NCBI GenBank assembly: GCA_003194525.1
Contig: NBIV01000058.1
Span: 186,001 to 250,000, forward strand
Source: Gracilariopsis chorda
Lineage: Eukaryota > Rhodophyta > Florideophyceae > Gracilariales > Gracilariaceae
Length of the DNA stretch: 64,000 nt
Reading direction: 5' to 3'
Part shown: positions 12,226 through 24,276 of the stretch, in pieces
How the letters are laid out: the number at the start of each line of letters is the position of its first letter
How positions within the stretch are numbered: position 1 is the stretch's first letter
Notes under the pieces: generated by a model
Seen by the model: the letters and a program-made list of their open reading frames with translations, nothing else
Database searches by the model: none
What the model was told of the DNA's origin: nothing
Translations under genes and position numbers: made by a program

Positions 12226-12696
12226 ATGACAGACGATTCTAGTTCATCACAGCACTCCGCTTCATACTACCCGTTTATCGAAATGGAAGCCAAAGAGGAT
12301 AAATCACTTCCGTCATCGTCTCCGTAGACTACGCAGATGGTTACAGATGCAGTACTGGCACAGTTGGAAGTCTTTGGATTTTCTTCTTCCTTGTTAGAGG
12401 ATCTAGAAGAGTTACTCTGTCGTATTTCTGAAAGCGAAATGAAATAGGAAGACGCTGCTGTGGTACTGAATGACCTCATTGCCCAGGCACCTAATCATTA
12501 CGTGCGTGGGCTACTGCATGGAGTTGTGTTTTCTGCAATCTTTTTTCTTGTGAATAACATCAGCCCTATTCCACTCCTTCTCGCTACGGTTGATATCCGT
12601 CTACACAAATGGAGGATATCTCTTGTTCATTGTGTTACTGTGGTTGCTGCATTGTTGTTGTCGCTGTGCTTCGAGCATATGTATGTGCTGCTATAG
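12226..12696 (+). pseudogene. Unrecognised frame, interrupted twice
   Basis: One plus-strand frame starts at an ATG (12226; MTDDSSSSQHSASYYPF). It continues through an acidic helical stretch (LLEDLEELLCRISESEMK) and ends in a strongly hydrophobic segment (GVVFSAIFFLVNN, VVAALLLSLCFEH) that could span a membrane. Two in-frame TAG codons interrupt it, and the sense on either side stays protein-like. I do not recognise the family. Confidence 0.35.
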
Positions 12697-12783
12697 CCAC
12701 TTGGGAAGATGAACAGGGGTTTGTGATAGCAGAGAGAGGCGATGGTGGTTTGTGGCGTCGGCCACGACAAAAAACGGATGTTT

Positions 12784-12999
12784 TCAATTGCATGTGCAGC
12801 CGCCCTTTTTGCACTTGCAGTTGGTGCACTTGCAGCTCGGGCCGCACTTGCAGCAGCATAGTTCCTTGTTGATCATTTTGGGTAGGCGGGGGAGATGCTT
12901 CTGAATGACTGGATCTACGCGCGACATTAACGCGCCCATTGCGTTCTGGCGTGGTTGCGGACGGACATTTGACATCGGGTTGGATGGATAGGCGTACAA
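12784..12999 (-). CDS. Metallothionein-like Cys-rich peptide
   Basis: A 71-codon frame whose last 30 residues, from an internal Met, hold ten cysteines in CC, CxC and CxxC spacing (CCCKCGPSCKCTNCKCKK, then GGCTC). That arrangement is typical of metallothioneins, which chelate Zn, Cu or Cd in the cytosol. The upstream 41 residues look unlike a metallothionein, so either a short 30-residue product starts at MINKEL or this is a terminal exon. It has no neighbouring gene partner. A chance Cys-rich frame in a decayed repeat is the alternative. Confidence 0.4.
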   Translation of the reverse strand: MYAYPSNPMSNVRPQPRQNAMGALMSRVDPVIQKHLPRLPKMINKELCCCKCGPSCKCTNCKCKKGGCTCN

Positions 13000-13980
13000 T
13001 GCCTACGACATACTGTCACAGGATTCCTTTGGCAGGCGGGCCAGATTAAGACGTTGAGATGAATCAAGAGACTGGAACGCAGTGGAGAAAGCAGGGAAAG
13101 AATCCCAACGAGAGCCTTGTGGTGTTTGGGGACGACGGGATGGGGTAGGGTAGGTGGTAGCGAAGAGTGTCGTGGGAGCGGAGAGAGGTGGGGGACGTGC
13201 ATAACTTCTGCAATACAGTCCCTTTCCTGCCTTGATGGCGGGATTTGCGTCCACGGCTTTGCTCCTTTCCATCAAGGCAAATAGGGAACACTTCCCAAAC
13301 TCACAACCCTAATTCGGATGAACTATGGCAGTCACAGGCTGCGTGATTGACGAGGAAACTAGGTCTGACATGCACCTCGCCAGAGAGAAGGGATTAATCT
13401 AAAAATAAAGCCAAAGGTAGTCTCTTTGCCATTGCGGTCGTGTATTTTGAGTGGGTAGTCGCTACCTCTCAAAAATTCGTGAACGTACTATGGGAGCTCA
13501 CTACAAGTAACGCCGTACATCCTCGCATCAGTGTCTGGCCAGACAATGTTGGAGGGCAGTCGTTTTGAAAAACATGGGGTAGTGCCTGGCGGCTTGACGG
13601 ACACACGAGAACAGCCAGAGCCGCCAGCGGTGCTATATTTATAATCTGAGTGTCAGGTTCAGTGAAGCTTGTACGTCTACCCGTTTCACTGAACGGCCAG
13701 CACAGCCATTTACACCATCCTCGCAGTTATGAACAAATTATCATGATTGCGTACCACTAGTACCTATCTCGAAAAATTGACTAAGGGGGCCACTGCTAAA
13801 ATCCATTATGCGCAGCAAAACCTTCTATGAAAAACCTGCACCGAAAGTAAAAAGTATAGCAATCTGCATACTACCCAGATCCTTATAAAAGAACAACGAG
13901 TTCTTATTTCAGTTACAAAAACCTAAGAAAAAGCATATATCACAAATAGAAAACACAAGCGTTACAAAGTTTTCAAAAGA
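13000..13980. other. No gene seen; a shared 50-bp motif near 13576
   Basis: There is no protein-like frame. At 13576-13626 lies a GTGCCTGGCGGCTTGAC-type motif followed by a TATA-like gctatatttataat. The same motif returns at 19992-20040 just before gypsy C, so both may be remains of one repeat family. Confidence 0.35.
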
Positions 13981-13981
13981 A

Positions 13982-16900
13982 TTAGAATTGACGATGTACC
14001 CCAAACAACAAACTCAATATTTCCAGAGATTTTTGCCTTAACGACTTAGTACACACACCGGCAGACTGCATTTTAATTTGCATGTATTCCAAGCGAACAA
14101 TGACATTCGTCACCAAGTCCTTGGCATGGTGAAACTTCAGAGCAATATGTTTGTTACGCTCAGACGTCCGTGCATTTTGGACGATTGATAACGCGATGGA
14201 GCTATCAGAAGATACTGGTATATTATAAATGCTTTCCAGTTCATCTTCAACGATGGCTTCATTCAGCATTTCCCAAAAACATCTCCTTAGCAATATCACA
14301 ACTTTGCCACAGTAGGACAGTTCCACGTATTTACCCTCTCCAGTCAATAGCACAATTATCGTCTGCTTTTTTTGTATTCCAAAGAATGGATCCTTCGTTT
14401 ACCTTTACCAGTAAATCAGTTGTAGACTTTCTCGTTTCCTTGCAACCAGCACAGTCTGCATCGCAATAGGCTTCCATCGGTGCTTTGGCGTTTGATGATA
14501 AGTAGAGGCAATACTACTTCGTACCTTTCAGGTATGTTAGGACCCTTTTCGCGAGTCCAGCATGTCTCTTCCCAGAAGCATGCACTTGCCTCGCTAGCAT
14601 TGAAGGTGCGAACATGATGTCAAGCCTTGACGTGACAGCCAAATACATCAAATTCCCTACCAGTTTCCAGTATTGGGCGTGAAGCACAGTGGACAGGCCT
14701 TCGTCGTCGTTCTTTAGATCCATCAGATGGCAAGGGGTAGGCAACGGAGTTTGCGCAGGGTTCGATTTCACTAATCCATACTCCGCTAACGTCTTCATGA
14801 CGTACCTCTCTTGTAATACCCAAATGCCTTTGCTGTCGCTGTGGATGTCCATCCCAATAAAACACTTTGCTTCACCAAGAAAATTCACTTGAAAAAGTTT
14901 CTTCATCTCTTCCTTAAAGTATTCCTTGAGAGATCTTCAGTCCGACAACACTAATACATCGTCGAATACAACTACGAATATAATAAACCCAGTACTCGAC
15001 TTATAGGTATAAAGTCGGCTTTCAGTTCGCGACCGCCGAAATTTTAGCATTAGGAGCTCTAAATGGAATAGCGATCCCCAGATGTGTCCGGCTTCTTTTG
15101 CACCGTACATCGAATTTAGTAGTAGGCAGACCTTTCCGTGTTGATATGACCAGTCCGACGCATTGGAAGGCTGTTTCACTATTAATTGATCGTCCAGAAC
15201 TCCGTATAAGTAAGCATTAGTTATATACAAGGTTTCCATTATTAGCCCTTTTGCAGCCGCTTTTGCACCCCGATTCGGATGGTCTCGCCGTGCTACGGGG
15301 GGGATACAACTTTTACCGATCGTAATCCAAGTATGGCTCCTGTTTGTCTCCTCCGACTACAAATCGAGCCTTTGGCAGTACCTTCAGTGGCTTGCTGCTT
15401 GTCTGCTTCATGATAAACGTCCACAGCAATGGAAGTGGTTTCATTTCAGGTTTCCGGTCCACCAGTCTCCCCGTCTTTCTGCTAGTTAGAGCCTCATACT
15501 GTCTATCGATTACATCGGCTCACTCCGGAATGTTGCTTGCATCTTTAAAGGTGTTCGAAACCATGATTTCGTGTTCCTCGTTGTCAAACTTTGCCCTTGA
15601 TACCAAGCACTGAGCTGGAGATGCGTCCATATTTTCCTCGTTGGAATCTCGCATTTCACTCTCGGCTTCTTTTTATCTCAAAGAGGAGAAATCAATCAGT
15701 TGTTTGATTGAAGAGAGTCTTTTCTTTGTGACCGTGAAGTTATTGTCTACATTTCACTACTTTCCGTAGTCGAAGGAATGTAGATCTGTTACAGAGTGCG
15801 TAGGGTTTGCATTCCAACAAGCTGTCCGGGAAGTGCGCGAGGCAGGATTTTTTTTGCTTGGAACAGTCTCTGACCTTTAGATGAAGGCATGTTCTTTCGT
15901 CCAAACTTCAGAAGTCTCGAGAAGTCTGGCTTGCTCTTGAACCATAGTGTGTAAGGGATCTCCATACCTACACGGGAGTTTGGTACGCGGTTATGTATCC
16001 AGTTCGCGTGGGATATCGCCTCTTCCCATATTTCTAGATGGAGTTGTGAAGCGTGCAGAAATGTCCTTGCAGTTTTCCAAAGGTCTCAGATGATCTTTTC
16101 TGCTGCTGTATTCGACTGGTGACTGTACGGCGGAATGTACCCGAGGACGATTCTTTATCTGACGGGTATGCGATGAATTCTTCAGATCAGTTCTCAGCCA
16201 CCAGGTCAAGGGGAACACAGTGGAGTCTATGGCCCGGTAATTCGTTCTCCGCGCGGGCCTTGTACCATCTTATGGAAGGGAAGAACTGCATTTTCCTATC
16301 CATAAAGTATATAGACGACGATATTGTATTGTCATCAAGGAGAACCTGCATATACTTCGAGCCTTGTAAAGAAGGTGGGGTGCTTGGAAAAGTAAGGACT
16401 GTATGCACTATTTCTGAGGGGCTTCGTGGCCGTTGACGCTGAGGGTTCCATGGCACCCCGTTTTGTTCCAGCTTCAATGCAGTCTGGGCATGGGATGTTG
16501 TATAACTCGGATCGTAAGAAGTTTGGGATCCCTTTTGATTGTTCGGAACAGGAAAAGAGCTTATCCTTTCCTGTGTGACCAAGTATGTCGTGCCAGTCCT
16601 TGGCGGTGTCACCTAGGGACGGAGTTGCAGTTTGTGGTCATGGCGGGGGAATAGGGTTCGGAGACGGATATAGTCCGTCCCTCTCTTGTGACCGGTAGAG
16701 TACAGCACAAGAGTCCGGATGTTTGATGATGAAGCACGTGGACTGTGAGTTGTTTAAGAATTCTACCGGAGTGTGCTGTGCGAGTATTGAGAGGGAAATG
16801 AGGTTTGAGTCGCAGAATAGTTTGTGTTTTACGGGAAGAATCAATCCATCTTCCAAAGGGAGTCTTATTGTTCAGTATCATTCTATCCTAGACTGGCGGT

Positions 16901-18795
16901 CACATGTGCGAACTGTTTGGTCTTTAGTAAGGTGACAGTCTCAAAACAATGATTTGTCGTTGACAAAGACATGTGTCGCACCACAGTCAAGCCATGTGTT
17001 GACTTCACTATCAAACCAGGAATACAGAGCCTTAGCGATTGCCATGAAAACTCGTGGCTCTTGTTCGGTGTTATATCTTTGGCTATTGTTTCTGTTTGGG
17101 TTTTGTTCATGCCTGTTTGAGTCCCATGGTCCTTGCCGTCCCTACTTTCTGTTCTTGTTTCTCCTGAAGAAGCGATTTCTTCCAAGTTTCGGATGTCTGT
17201 TATTTCCGCGGTCAATCGTTCTTCTTACTCTGCATTCGGCGCGAATGTGTCCCAGTTTACCAGAGTTCTAGCATCTGACATTCTCGGATTTTAATGTAGA
17301 TTGTTTTGGTGAGGCGTGAGATATTTGGGCTGCAGGGTACGTATGTTGTCGCGCTTTATTTGTTTCTTGTGCACCAGAGGTAGTTGTGGACTTTCGATGC
17401 TTTCGTCTGTCCATTTCAAAACGTACGAGGGAAACGGCTTGATCGTACTACATATTATTGGCGTCGCAAAGGAGAGCGATCGCCATTAGAGAGTCGGGGA
17501 GTGTTCTCAGTAGGCAAGTGGCACGTTAGGGATCAGGTAGTCGGTCTTCTAAGCGTTCAAGCTCTAAGAAGATGGTTTCCATGTGTTGTAGGTGCTTCTG
17601 TATGTCGTCACCATCATTGAATACTATACCGCTTAGACGTTGACGAAGGTTCATCTTGGATTGGATGTTGTCCTTCCTATTGGTTGATTCCAACTTCGTC
17701 CATACTTCTAGTGAGGTGCAATTCTTTCGTTCTAGTAGACTTGAGACAGCGACGATGGGTTGTGTGCCTAACATTTTCACGGTAACATAACGTGCTTTCC
17801 TATCGGCATCATCCCAGTGCTTTCGCGCTTCAGCGGTACTTTGTCTCTCTATGGGTGGCTCTTCACCAAGCACGATGAGTGATTGTGAGGCATCAAGGCG
17901 CGAACGTATATCCGCCAAGTATAGTAGTCTGCGTTCCTTTGCAAGTGAGGGACGCGCCTTGTATCCGTAACTCGATCCCTATCCATATCTGGGAGACTGG
18001 TAGTGAGAGAAGAGAGTAGTACTTTGTTATCTTCACCGGTCCCTTACCTGGCGAGGGATTCTTCTTGGCGGGGCCATTGACAGGGGATGCTATCTCCGAA
18101 GGCCCGAAAGGTCAGATCTCTGACTCTGGGTTAGACTCTCCCAGTGATTTGTGAGTTGCTACGGCCTGGAAAGTTCTGCACAAACCAGACCTTGGTGCGC
18201 GCTTTCCTACGGAACGTCCAGAAGAGGTTACTAACTGGGGATATGTTTTCACCAGTAAACCTTTTCTAGTTTCTTGCAGATGCTTGTTTGGCAAGGGTTT
18301 CTCTGCTATCACTAACCACGATGTAGTCCGGCCTGAATGATGAGACACTCTGTCTCTGAGTATTCGCATAGCACACCCCAGCAGAACCGGTTATGCGGTG
18401 TGATTATTAGCCCTCAGATTAGTTCAAGTTCCCATTGGATTCCCCGCCGGCGCTCAGCTTCCGAACTACATCGTCGGTCAGAGTTCCAACGTCTACGTAG
18501 AGGTAATGGAAACAAAGGCCCTTAATCACAGACGCAAACGTCTCTTCTAGTGAATGCTCAACTCCATGCTGTTTCTGGTGGTGTGGCGGGACTTTTTTCT
18601 CAACCCACGTTTTTATGTTGGGGAGGTAGCGCCGAATCGCAATGAGTAAGCATGGCGGGGGTGTAGAGTTGTTAGTACAGCGCAGGGATGCAGAGCATGT
18701 AGTAGTAGGAAACAGTTGCAGCGTAGAGGCTCCAGGTGGTTGGTCCAGACCACATGTCAAAGCCAAGGGTTGCTCAACGACACGGAGATATTCAA
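13982..18795 (-). mobile_element. Copia A, Ty1/copia retrotransposon (broken)
   Basis: Minus-strand parts lie in copia order: gag (17918-17526, ALLDASQ-type with WDDADRKARYVTVKMLG, LEVWTKLES), a region around protease/pre-integrase (17215-16609), integrase remnants (16612-15990), RT (15239-14514, LLNSMYGAKEAGHIWG, FIGMDIHSDSKGIWVLQERYV) and the RNase H end (14353-13982). The upstream flank 18064-18795 matches the copia B leader/LTR. It is heavily broken with many interruptions. The left LTR was not found. It is older than copia B by appearance. Confidence 0.8.
18064..18795 (-). repeat. Copia A 5' LTR/leader
   Basis: Read on the minus strand it matches copia B 30816-31500 block by block (AAGCTTCTTGAA start, GTGTCGTTGA, then the ACCGGT block before gag). 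The LTR limits are approximate because the facing LTR is not visible. Confidence 0.55.
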
Positions 18796-18799
18796 GAAG

Positions 18800-20044
18800 C
18801 TTTTACCCTACACGCTTCAAAGCAGCGCGAGAGCTAGAGGAAGGGAACAGGAGTTACTTTCCGGGTGATCACACTTACGCAAGGTTCCCTCAGAAACGAA
18901 AAGCGGGAATAGAAACACAACGTCCAGTTTGTTCAGAGGTCACGTGGTTTTTGGCAACAAACGCATTAAGGATACGCAGCAAGAACCGAAGCAGAAGACG
19001 ATCATAGTAAGCGCAACGTATAACTGCGAAGATGAGAAGCGAGCGCGAGGGAGAGACTGCTTCACTTCCGCACCGGTGCGAAGAGCGTTTAGCATGTTTG
19101 GTGGTGCGCAAAACCAAAACTACTGGCGAAAACCAAGACAGTAATGTGCCAAACCGGGCGAGGTCTAAGCCAGGTAGATGCTGCGCAAGAGAGATAAGCC
19201 AGCGTCAGTGATTCAGATGGGCGACGGTTGCAGCGTCAGTGCTGTGCCAGCTCAAAGGGGAAAAAGAGTTAGGTAGTTAGAAGAGAAAGAAGAAACGCGT
19301 AAGAGGAAGAATGGTTTGCCAGATTATTTTCACGAATAGGTTCTTTGTTGATTAAATGTCACCCACTTCCTGAAATAAGACGAAGTCCGTAGTTTGCAGA
19401 AATGAGGGAATGTTTCCCCCAATTCTGCTACTGAGGTTATGATTCGGGAGCAAAATCCAAAAAAAGTTCCATTCGTAGAGTGCACCGACGCATTGAGCGG
19501 AAAACGGAAGCTGATGACTGCGGGGTTTTGAGGAGAGATTGCGCACAAATGCAGACGTGAGTTTGCTGTGCCACGCAAGCGGGAGCGCAGTGAGGGAAAT
19601 GGCGTTATTGCAAAGAGGTGCACTAGGGCGGGCGTAGTTTTAAAAGAGTCGTGAACGCGAAGTCTCCAAGCGTTGGTGAGGGCGGAAGGTATGCCCGAGT
19701 GCAGTAAGTAGTGCGTACTGTGTGAGAAGATCCGATGTTAAAGAAGGCTGGTAGGTGTAAGCACACTAGCACAAGCTCGAAGCGGAAAGAAAGCTTTTGA
19801 AAATGCGAGTATGTTTGCGAGAGAGATATACGCGCAGCGACGGCGCCACGTGTATGTATATTCAAAACGGGAGAAGGGATGAGGGTGCGTCGGTTGTGCC
19901 ACGTCCATGCTTTGCGAGGGGAGCAGAAATAGAAGCGCGGTGAGAACCCAGGGTGGGAGTTTTTCACCGCGATGCTACCATGAACAACATGTGGTAATGC
20001 CTGGCGGCTTGACCGACACACGAGGTCAACCAGAGCCACTGATG
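18800..20044. other. No gene seen
   Basis: Minus-strand frames of 97-138 codons exist (19623-20039, 19330-19623) but have no motif and unconvincing composition. The segment ends in the shared GCCTGGCGGCTTGACCGAC motif (19992-20040) directly before the left repeat of gypsy C. Confidence 0.4.
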
Positions 20045-20290
20045 TGTTAGACTTAGTTACTATTCTGCCTTTATTTAAGTTTAGTTGGCTCCGTGATCAG
20101 CTCTAACGTGTCTACTTTTCCTATTTTTATTTTATTCGATCTACTGAAGAGATCGGTTACCTATTTGACATGTCTACCTGGCCTCAAACCTGAGGTGACA
20201 TCTTTTGTGACATAGTGTTCATATACCACGACAACATGCTTATGTTTAAAAAGCCCTGACCTACCACGTGGACAACGCTGGCTCCGAAAT
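20045..20290 (+). repeat. Gypsy C left LTR portion
   Basis: Co-linear with 23545-23790, from TGTTAGA through the shared CTAACGTGTCTACTTTTC block to the GTGGACA block. Confidence 0.8.
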
Positions 20291-20291
20291 A

Positions 20292-21656
20292 GCGTAAGCA
20301 GCTCAACCAACTACTTCAACAGGGTTTCATCCAACCGAGCGCAAGTCCTTGGGGTCCACCTGTACTGTTTGTCACGGAGAAAGATGGGTTCTTAAGGCTA
20401 TGCATAGACTACAGAGGTTTGAAAAAACTAATGGGGAAGAACAATTATCCTATACCCAGGATTGATGACATATTCGATCAGTTGAGTGGAACTAGAGTAT
20501 TCCCTAAAATAGATCTCTGTTCAGTTTATCGTCAAATAAGGCTTTCTGTACGGTTGGCTCCTAGAACAGCCTTTCGTACAAGATATGGTCACCTTGAGTT
20601 CCTTGTAATTCCTTTCAGTCCTACCAATGCGCCAGATTCGTTCATGAGCCTGATTAATGGCGTATTACGAGACTACTTAGTTATGTTCGGTATAGTATAT
20701 CTAGATGGCATCCTTATTAATAATACAAACGAAGAGGAACGTCTCAAGCATCTCAGATGTGCACTTGACAAACTGCGCGAGCACATGCTTTATGGGAAGC
20801 TTTCGAAATGTGAGTTCTTGAAAAAGAAAGTTGGGTACCTAAGACACATTGTGAGTGCAGAAGATATATATGTGGAGGCGCAGAAAGTTGTTGCAATCTT
20901 GAATTGGAGCACACAGAAAACCAAAACCGACTTCCAGGCATTTACCGGGTTAGTAAACTACTACCAAAGATTAATTAAGAACTATTCGGCAATATCAAAA
21001 CATTTGACCAAACGATGCGGAAAATCCGAATTTGAATGGAATCAAGAACAAATTGAAAGTTTTGAGTCTCTGAAGAAAGCTGTAACGAGAGAACCCCAGT
21101 ACTCAAACACGTTGACCCAAAACTATCCATTATCGTTACTACCGACGCTTCTCAATACGCCATTGTAGCTGTCATAAAACATGTTGAAAAAAAGGTTAAA
21201 CGACCTGTAGCATTTTCGCCAAGAACATTGAACGCAGCAGAACAACGTTATGCAACCCATGTGAGAGAACTCTTGGGAGTCATAGACACGTTGAGAGTAT
21301 GGAGGGTGTACCTCCATGGCCAAAAGTGCACAGTATGTACAGACGACTACCCTTTGAAGTATCTTGAATGTCAACCGAACCTATCTCAAAGACAGGTACG
21401 CTGGCTGGACAAAATCGTAGAATTTGACATTTATTTTCAGCCGATCAAAGGGAAGTCCAACGATGTCGTAGATGGGCTTTCAAGATACCCAAAATATGCT
21501 GAAAGTCTTGAAGTGATGAACCGGTCATTACTCCAAATAGCAGTTTCCAGAACTTCCAAAGTCAATGGGGTATCTCAGCTTGGTGAAGTCTCCAAAAATG
21601 ATAGGCGCGCATTCATCAACGGGTATCTAAACAAAAAAGAGTTCAAAAACTTATAA
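20292..21656 (+). pseudogene. Gypsy C RT and RNase H (broken)
   Basis: RT landmarks include [40 protein letters not shown] and a GIVYLDG catalytic-box region. RNase H follows with a TDDYPLKYLE region and an end at DVVDGLSRYPKY. This is typical Ty3/gypsy pol order. The region is interrupted. Confidence 0.85.
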
Positions 21657-22966
21657 TAATATCCACAAGGCCCATTTCACAAACGAAATGGATTCTTGTA
21701 CAACGAAGGACATCTCTACGTACCGAAAGGCCAAGTACGACTAAAGATACTACAAGACCACCACGATAAGCCTGTATCAGGACACCTATCATTCAAGAAG
21801 ATATACGAAACGATTCGGAGGCTATACCACTGGAAATCGTTATGCCAAACGATTTAATAATATGTCGAATCATGTCTGAAATGTCAAGAAACGAAATCAC
21901 GAACCACTACTTCCGCCGAAAAGGAAGTGGGCACAAATTACAATGGACTTCATCACACCACTTCCGAAAACGAAAAATGGGAATAGTGCATTGTACGTAG
22001 TAGTACACCGCCTATCAATGTTGATCAGAATCATTCCAACTACATCGGATTTCACAGCCGTGCGAACCGCAAAACTATATTTCAAACACATACAGAGACA
22101 TCATGGGCTTTGCGAAGTTATTATCTCCGACAGGAACAAGAGTTTTATGAGCACTTTTGGAAAGAACTATTCCGTCTCATTGGCACTACGATAAGGACGT
22201 CAACAGCATATCATCCACAAACAGATGGTCAAACCGAGTTCATGAGGCGGAAAATTGAGGGAATTATGAGATCATACGTCAATCTCAAGCAACCCAATTG
22301 GGATGAGCACTTCATATAGTTCAAAGTCCCGTACCACTCGTCAGAGAACTCAAATACGAAGTTTACACTATTCTTCCTAGCGTATGGTGACAACATAAGA
22401 GTATACCCACTCGATGATCTCATCTCAGGGTATGATGCAGCTCTCAAGTTCGTATAAAGCATGAAGCAAGCATTGAAAGAAGCAAGAACACACATTGGAA
22501 GACAGAATCGTTACTCCAATTCATACACCGACAAGAATCGATCCCCTTGCACATTGAAAGTTGCGCAAAAAGTCATATTGTTCACAAAAATCTCAATGCA
22601 GACCACATGGGAAAGAAGTCCAAGCTACGAATCCGACACTGCGGGCCATTCATGATCACAGAAAAACTTGGCCCAGTAACATTTCGTCTGGACTTAAGCC
22701 ATACATTGAAGTCCAAGATAAATGATGTGTTCCATGCGAGCGCTCTCAAACCTTACCGAGAATACAAATCAATTCGCGCAGAGCCAGCTCATCTTACTCC
22801 AGTTACATTGAAGGGTGGGTCAGAAGAGTATGAAGTAGAGTGTATTGTCAACCACAGAAAAAAGAGCAAACTATTCGAATTTCCTGTCAACTGGCTCGGA
22901 TATCCAAGTCATGAGAACACTTGGATGAAAGAGAAAGACCTCACGAACTGCAATGCACTTCTCTAG
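21657..22966 (+). pseudogene. Gypsy C integrase and chromodomain (broken)
   Basis: The integrase core is recognisable from ISDRNKSFMSTF and STAYHPQTDGQTEF, then a C-terminal domain (KINDVFHASALKPYR). It ends in a chromodomain (YEVECIVNHRKKSKLFEFPV, then NWLGYPSHENTWM). The region is interrupted in several places. Confidence 0.8.
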
Positions 22967-23035
22967 CAGTATAAGAAGACTAACGGAATCCTACCGAGAA
23001 CCAAATAAGCATTACAGTATCAACGAACCCTCAGG

Positions 23036-23485
23036 ATGAATCAGAACACCGACATCCAAGGCGCAAGAGAGTTGTACACCAATATATATCTCGTTGGAAG
23101 ATCACTATATAACTGGATGGGGGAAATCTCTAGCATCGACTCAATTAGGCTACGTCTTTGTTGGGCAGCCTGCAATATATCCTTTTCATTTGCCCAACAT
23201 CGGGGACCTTTGTACAACGACGAAAACGACATACTTCAGCACCGACGTTTCTTCATCTGCGATGGCGGATTCCTGACGATTTTAGAAGATAAAATTGAAA
23301 TGCATCTTTTCTACTACATGGTCGCACGTTACGGACACCTCACTGGTGAGCGAAGTTTTACGGAGGAAATTGGTGAAATCTTAAACCGCTTGGAGGGTGA
23401 AAGTCAACTCCAATTCACCCTGGAACCTGACTCTCAACGAGACCTGTTCCCAGTTCCTCCAAAGTTTGGATTTTTAACATTATAA
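23036..23485 (+). CDS. Extra frame of unknown function before the gypsy C 3' LTR
   Basis: A 149-codon frame lies between the chromodomain and the polypurine tract (23530-23544). It has mixed composition, an aromatic-rich middle and no hydrophobic signal or motif I recognise. Extra 3' frames do occur in LTR elements, but nothing here identifies one, and it may be a chance frame. Confidence 0.25.
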   Translation: MNQNTDIQGARELYTNIYLVGRSLYNWMGEISSIDSIRLRLCWAACNISFSFAQHRGPLYNDENDILQHRRFFICDGGFLTILEDKIEMHLFYYMVARYGHLTGERSFTEEIGEILNRLEGESQLQFTLEPDSQRDLFPVPPKFGFLTL

Positions 23486-23544
23486 GGACATATTTGTTAT
23501 GATTACTGACGAGTCGGGTCGTCTCTACTGTTAGGGGAGAGTGA

Positions 23545-24208
23545 TGTTAGATTCAGTTACTATTTTACCTTTGTTTGGGTAAAGTTGGCTCCAGAATCAG
23601 TTCTAACGTGTCTACTTTTCTTAATCTTATTCTCCTCGATTTCCTGAAGAGATTGGATACATATGTGACATGTTTACCTGGCCTCAAAGCCGAGTTGAAA
23701 TCTGTTGTGACATACTGTCAATATGACATGCCGAAATGTCAGAAAAGACCAGACCGAGAACGTGGACATAGTGGGCTCCAAAATACACGTGGCGTACTAC
23801 TTACAACGTTGAAAAACACCTCACATGGTACAGCAATGATCAAATGATCATGGAAGATTCTCGAGAGATCCGTGTAAAGTCATCATGGGCACCCTGGGTT
23901 CATGGCAAATCTTCAAGACACTCTCTGTTGCTGATCTTTACCAATTCATATAAGACGTAATCCGCTGGGGAATTCGCCAAGTCATCAAACTGCTAGATCT
24001 GGCTCTGAACCCGGTAAATCACCCACATTTGGATGCCAACGAGAAGATCAAGCATAATTCCTTTAAACTGGGACGACGTATCATTGACTAGTGGCACTGA
24101 TAGAACTAGGCTAGAACCTCTATATAAACCCCGGTGGATGCTCCGAACTTCAATTCGGATCACCATCGACTACAAACAATATAAACCATTGCAAATGTGT
24201 TCCTAACA
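23545..24208 (+). repeat. Gypsy C right LTR
   Basis: 664 bp with perfect 6-bp inverted ends (TGTTAG / CTAACA). It directly follows a purine-rich tract, gttaggggagagtga. A TATA-like ctatataaac lies at 24118-24127. Confidence 0.8.
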
Positions 24209-24276
24209 CCTCATCGAATCAATTCGCGGCTCGAACAAACAACATGCTCGTTAAAACATAGTAGATTTCCACTACC

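Larger units (their letters stand above)
20045..24208 (+). mobile_element. Gypsy C, Ty3/gypsy chromodomain element (broken)
   Basis: A TGTTAG...CTAACA LTR lies at 23545-24208. Its first part is repeated at 20045-20290. Between them are RT (20292-21168), RNase H (about 21170-21480), an integrase zinc-finger and core region (about 21640-22450) and a chromodomain (about 22800-22966). gag was not seen. It is AT-richer than E1 and from a different lineage. It is broken, with more than half a dozen interruptions, and no target duplication was found. Confidence 0.85.

Noticed and set aside
18642-19007. A 121-codon plus-strand frame
   Set aside because: It is antisense to the copia A leader and has no independent support.
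19623-20039. A 138-codon minus-strand frame
   Set aside because: No motif, and composition is not protein-like. It overlaps the shared repeat motif at its start.
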